Origin: CAZPCT01 sp964585325
GTDB taxonomy: Bacteria; Patescibacteriota; Minisyncoccia; JACQLN01; CAZPCT01
Direction of reading: 5' to 3'
DNA length: 7,853 nt
Assembly (NCBI GenBank): GCA_964585325.1
Contig: CAZPCT010000001.1
Coordinates: 1-7,853 of the forward strand
The notes beneath the pieces are model-generated. The model worked only from the letters and a program-made list of their open reading frames with translations. It was not told the origin of the DNA and searched no databases. The position numbers were made by a program, and so were the translations under genes. Below are positions 5,263 to 7,853 of the stretch, one piece after another. Position 1 is the stretch's first letter. The number at the start of each line of letters is the position of its first letter.

Positions 5263-5658
5263 ATGAACTCTGTCATACATTTTGAACTACAGGTTGATGA
5301 CCTTGAGCGGGCCAAGAACTTTTATTCGGAAGCGCTGGGCTGGGAGTTCCAAGCGTGGCCGATGGAGGGCGGGGAGCCGTATGTGGGCATTATTACTAAA
5401 AAAGAGGGCGGGGATGGCATCAATGGTGGAATGGTGAAGCGCCCCGCGGGGGCACTGGCGCCGGAACAAGGAACGAACGCGTACGTCTGCACCGTAGGCA
5501 CAGACGACTTTGACGCTACTGCCAAAAAGATAGAGGATGCAGGTGGCAGGGTCGCGCTTGAAAAGTTTGCCATTCCCGGCATGGCGTGGCAGGGATATTT
5601 TCTGGACACCGAAGGCAACACGTTCGGGGTGCACGAGCCAAACGAAAACGCAAAGTAA
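5263..5658 (+). CDS. VOC-superfamily (glyoxalase/bleomycin-resistance fold) protein
   Basis: A 131-residue soluble protein with one full vicinal-oxygen-chelate unit of two beta-alpha-beta-beta-beta repeats. It opens with VIHFELQVDDLERAKNFY (4-21) and GWEF (26-29), has INGGMVKR (53-60) at the end of the first half, and closes with YFLDTEGNTFGVHEP (112-126). His6 and Glu125 sit where VOC enzymes bind a divalent metal, but substrates in this family vary from methylglyoxal to antibiotics and cannot be inferred. It most resembles the CFP30B-like, lyase-annotated VOC subgroup. No SD precedes the ATG. It is divergent from tRNA-Gln and 39 bases upstream of the DUF1428 gene. Confidence 0.92.
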   Translation: MNSVIHFELQVDDLERAKNFYSEALGWEFQAWPMEGGEPYVGIITKKEGGDGINGGMVKRPAGALAPEQGTNAYVCTVGTDDFDATAKKIEDAGGRVALEKFAIPGMAWQGYFLDTEGNTFGVHEPNENAK

Positions 5659-5664
5659 TCAATT

Positions 5665-5685
5665 CTTAATTCTTAAGAATCTAAG
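5665..5685. repeat. AT-rich palindrome between the VOC and DUF1428 genes
   Basis: ATTCTTAAGAAT (5669-5680) is a perfect 12-base palindrome, extended on both sides by CTTA/TAAG with one extra C (5681). It sits 12 bases before the DUF1428 start, next to a possible -10 (TACAAA, 5688-5693). It could be an operator for a dimeric regulator or a weak hairpin; no T-tract follows, so a terminator is unlikely. Confidence 0.35.
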
Positions 5686-5697
5686 AGTACAAAACAT

Positions 5698-6081
5698 ATG
5701 GCAACAAAAAATAAAACAACGTATGTAGACGGGTTTGTGCTTGTGGTGCCCAAGAAGAAGGTGGCCGAGTATAAAAAGATGGCGCGGATAGCGCAGAAGG
5801 TGTGGATGAAGCATGGCGCGCTTGATTATAAGGAGTGCATGCTGGACGATGCGAATCCTGAATTTGTGACGCTGACCTTCCCAAAGTTAGCTAAAGTCAA
5901 AAAGGACGAGACGGTATGGTTTTCGTACATTACGTACAAATCAAAGACGCACCGCAATCAGGTGAACGCGAAGGTCATGAAAGATTCTCTAATGAACCAG
6001 GAAAAATGGAAAGACGTGCCTATGCCGTTTGATATGAAGCGGATGTCGTACGGTGGGTTTAAAGTGGAAGTTGGCGCGTAA
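5698..6081 (+). CDS. DUF1428 / YbaA-like protein
   Basis: A 127-residue soluble protein of the DUF1428 family (E. coli YbaA), which adopts a dimeric alpha-beta barrel fold. Conserved segments are YVDGFVLVVPKKKVAEYKKM (9-28), WMKHGALDYKEC (36-47), DDANPEFVTLTFPKLAKVK (50-68), ETVWFSYITYKSKTHRNQVN (71-90) and PFDMKRMSYGGF (110-121). The biochemical role is not established for the family. It follows the VOC gene in the same orientation; the two may form an operon, or the palindrome and TACAAA box between them may give it its own start. No clear SD. Confidence 0.92.
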   Translation: MATKNKTTYVDGFVLVVPKKKVAEYKKMARIAQKVWMKHGALDYKECMLDDANPEFVTLTFPKLAKVKKDETVWFSYITYKSKTHRNQVNAKVMKDSLMNQEKWKDVPMPFDMKRMSYGGFKVEVGA

Positions 6082-6130
6082 AAAAGCAAGCTGCCTGCCG
6101 ATTGGTCGTCTGTTTCTTGTGTAGTGGCAA

Positions 6131-6178
6131 TAAAATAGGGCCTGTGCTACAAAAAAGAGAGAAAGTAAGAGGGCTTAC
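6131..6178 (+). promoter_or_regulatory. Candidate promoter and SD hairpin of the kinase operon
   Basis: TAAAAT (6131-6136) is a near-consensus -10 with no convincing -35 upstream. Between it and the ATG at 6181 lies GTAAG-AGGG-CTTAC (6165-6178), a 5-bp hairpin whose loop displays the only SD-like AGGG, eight to ten bases before the start. The stem would place the ribosome-binding bases in an exposed loop. Confidence 0.35.
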
Positions 6179-6180
6179 CT

Positions 6181-7365
6181 ATGAAAAAGATACTGAAAAA
6201 GAAGGTAACAAACGACGTACACAAGTATCTTCCGTTTTCTATACTGGATACTTCAAGCGTACAGATTCTGCCAGAGCACATCACTCGTCTGAGCGAGCTT
6301 GCGGTGAGCGAGCTTCTGGACCTTGCTATGTATGCTCAGACTATTGTAGAGACAGCGCGGGAGGCAATGTTGGTATTAGACAAGAACTTCTGCATCCACG
6401 CCGCAAATCCCGCTTTCCTGCGGTTGTTTGAAGTCTCTGCAAAAGAGACGCTCGGCAAGCGGATGTATGAGTTGGGAGATGGAGATTGGGATATTCCCGA
6501 GCTTCGCGAGATGCTTGACACCGTCCTTTCAGAAAAAATGTTTCTTGAAGATTATTTGGTGACGCACTCTTTTGAGAACATCGGCGAGAGAACCATGAAA
6601 CTCAATGCTCGCCGTCTTATTCTTCCTGCATACAAGACCGAGCTTATCTTGCTTGCCATTGAGGACGTTACAGAAAACAGGCTGTTGCAAAAATCAAAAG
6701 AGGAGCTTGCGTCCGTCATCAGTCACGAACTCAAAGCTCCCATTATGGCTATTCGCATCTATACCCAGCTTCTTGCCGCTCAACTTTCAGAAAAGAATGG
6801 TAATCTCAAAAAAGCCACACTTGAAAGTCTCAAAAGCGAGACTGAATACTTACTCACGCTCGTGCACCACTTTTTAGACGCAGACGTTGTTAAAGAAGGG
6901 AAACTGAAGCTGGAGAAAGAAAAGATAGATATGGGCTCTCTTGTGGACGTGGTCATTGCCGACTTTCTTGTCTCCATGCATAACGGGCACCGCATAATTA
7001 AAAAAGGGCGCTCTCATGGAAAGGTTATGGGTGACGCTGTGCGCATTCGCCAAGTACTGGTCAATCTTATCTCTAACGCCATAAAATACTCTCCCCGTGC
7101 CGATAAAGTTGTTGTGAGGATTCAAGAAAAAGGCCCAAAGGTGATTGTAAGCGTTGAGGACACTGGGGTGGGCATTGCAAAAAAAGACCAGAAGCAGCTT
7201 TTTAGCCGCTTCTCACTTATTGAAAAGCGCTCAAAGAAATCGAGTCACGGGTTAGGACTGTATATTTCTTCTGGAATAATTAAGGAACACGGTGGTGTAC
7301 TCACGGTTAGTAGCGTAAAAGGGAAAGGATCCACGTTCTCTTTTGAGCTTCCTAAGGTAGAATAA
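6181..7365 (+). CDS. Cytoplasmic PAS-domain sensor histidine kinase
   Basis: A 394-residue protein without transmembrane segments. A short basic N-terminus leads into a PAS domain at about 50-165, whose core (TAREAMLVLDKNFCIHAANP, MYELGDGDWDIPELREML) is of the type found in CheR-like and phytochrome-like kinases. The dimerisation/phosphoacceptor domain has the H-box SHELKAP with His182. The ATP-binding HATPase domain carries the N-box NLISNAIKYSP (295-305), G1 DTGVGIA (327-333), F-box FSRF (341-344) and G2 HGLGLYI (356-362). All catalytic boxes are intact, so it should autophosphorylate His182 in response to an internal cue; the PAS ligand is unknown. The response-regulator gene follows after five bases and is the obvious phosphoacceptor. 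Confidence 0.95.
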   Translation: MKKILKKKVTNDVHKYLPFSILDTSSVQILPEHITRLSELAVSELLDLAMYAQTIVETAREAMLVLDKNFCIHAANPAFLRLFEVSAKETLGKRMYELGDGDWDIPELREMLDTVLSEKMFLEDYLVTHSFENIGERTMKLNARRLILPAYKTELILLAIEDVTENRLLQKSKEELASVISHELKAPIMAIRIYTQLLAAQLSEKNGNLKKATLESLKSETEYLLTLVHHFLDADVVKEGKLKLEKEKIDMGSLVDVVIADFLVSMHNGHRIIKKGRSHGKVMGDAVRIRQVLVNLISNAIKYSPRADKVVVRIQEKGPKVIVSVEDTGVGIAKKDQKQLFSRFSLIEKRSKKSSHGLGLYISSGIIKEHGGVLTVSSVKGKGSTFSFELPKVE

Positions 7366-7370
7366 TTTTT

Positions 7371-7751
7371 GTGAGGACTCCGGTAAACGAAAAAAATCAG
7401 ACAATTCTTATCTTGGATGATGAGCTTTCCATTAGGGAGGCGCTCAAAGCTGCCTTTGAGCTGACTCCCGGTTATACCATAGATACCGTATCCTCATTTG
7501 AAGAATTTGAAAGTAGGAAAGGGGCCTTGCCCCATATTATTTTCCTTGATATGCGCCTTGGAGAAAAAGACGGAAAAGAGGTGGCACAGAAACTCAAAAG
7601 CGCAGCTTTCACAAAGAACATCCCCCTTATTATGATGTCTGGGTACCCAGGGGCGAAAGAGCAATGTCTAAAAGCGGGCGCCGATGATTTTCTAGAAAAG
7701 CCTTTTTCAGCAAAGACGTTGTTGGATACGGTAGACAAGTACTCGGGCTAG
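7371..7751 (+). CDS. Single-domain response regulator (CheY-like receiver)
   Basis: A 126-residue receiver domain with no output domain. The acidic pocket is Asp16-Asp17 (ILDDE), the phosphoacceptor is Asp60 (IIFLDMRL), with the switch Ser90 (MMSG) and Lys110 (EKPF). It is likely phosphorylated by the kinase that ends five bases upstream and must act by protein contact or in a phosphorelay, since it has no DNA-binding region. The start is GTG (7371), supported by the close spacing and by the domain beginning about ten residues in; there is no good SD, so translational coupling to the kinase is likely. Confidence 0.93.
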   Translation: MRTPVNEKNQTILILDDELSIREALKAAFELTPGYTIDTVSSFEEFESRKGALPHIIFLDMRLGEKDGKEVAQKLKSAAFTKNIPLIMMSGYPGAKEQCLKAGADDFLEKPFSAKTLLDTVDKYSG

Positions 7752-7770
7752 ATAAAAGGATTTGGGCGGA

Positions 7771-7853
7771 ATGAACAGACACATTATAAAACACGGGCTC
7801 ATAAACGCGGCGCTGACCACCGTCTATATTTTATTGGTGGTAACGGTGATATT
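7771..7853 (+). CDS. Start of a membrane protein, cut by the window end
   Basis: An ATG at 7771 opens 27 complete codons to the end of the window. The peptide begins MNRHIIKHGLINAALTTVY and runs into a hydrophobic stretch (ILLVVTVI), that is, a basic N-terminus followed by a first transmembrane helix. AAAAGGA (7754-7760) lies ten bases before the ATG, the best SD among the plus-strand genes. It begins 19 bases after the response regulator and is probably in the same operon. The family cannot be named from this fragment. Confidence 0.6.
   Translation, partial: MNRHIIKHGLINAALTTVYILLVVTVI

Overview
Most of the window (about 730-7853) reads as one ordinary bacterial chromosome segment of roughly balanced base composition. 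Genes are short and tightly packed, Shine-Dalgarno (SD) sequences are mostly weak or absent, and both tRNA genes lack an encoded CCA end. TGA is used as a true stop (ftsE, ASCH gene, prfB), so the code is standard and not the UGA=Gly code of Gracilibacteria/Absconditabacteria. The style of the small membrane protein, the prfB-ftsE-ftsX order and the glycine/acid-rich miniprotein suggest a Parcubacteria-like member of the Candidate Phyla Radiation (Patescibacteria). This lineage call is inference, not proof.

Layout. Positions 1-97 are homopolymer runs (T19, G41, C11) that look like a contig end or assembly artefact. Positions 167-709 (minus) hold a very GC-rich orphan gene with its own strong SD and almost exclusive G/C at third codon positions, unlike every other gene here. 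It is therefore either a chimeric or contaminating piece or a recent acquisition. Positions 710-940 are a divergent intergenic region with a minus-strand promoter, a long hairpin-rich leader and the tRNA-Thr promoter. Then on the plus strand come tRNA-Thr(CGT), a four-helix membrane protein, prfB (release factor 2) read through a programmed +1 frameshift, a possible 21-codon ORF, ftsE and ftsX, closed by a perfect bidirectional terminator (4336-4373). On the minus strand follow a 57-residue acidic Gly/Asn/Asp-rich protein, an ASCH-domain protein and tRNA-Gln(CTG). Back on the plus strand are a VOC/glyoxalase-fold protein, a DUF1428 (YbaA-like) protein, a soluble PAS histidine kinase, a single-domain response regulator, and the start of a membrane protein cut by the window end.

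How they fit together. prfB autoregulates termination at UGA. FtsE and FtsX, overlapping by ATGA, form the ATPase and membrane subunits of the divisome complex that controls cell-wall hydrolysis. The kinase and receiver protein, 5 bases apart, form a cytoplasmic phosphorelay with no visible DNA-binding output. The VOC and DUF1428 genes are a co-oriented pair of small alpha/beta proteins with unknown substrates. No CRISPR array, transposase, integrase or toxin-antitoxin pair is visible. The strongest points for a second look are the prfB recoding site, the GC-rich island with its leader, and the apparent frame break in a T7 run just upstream of the small acidic protein.
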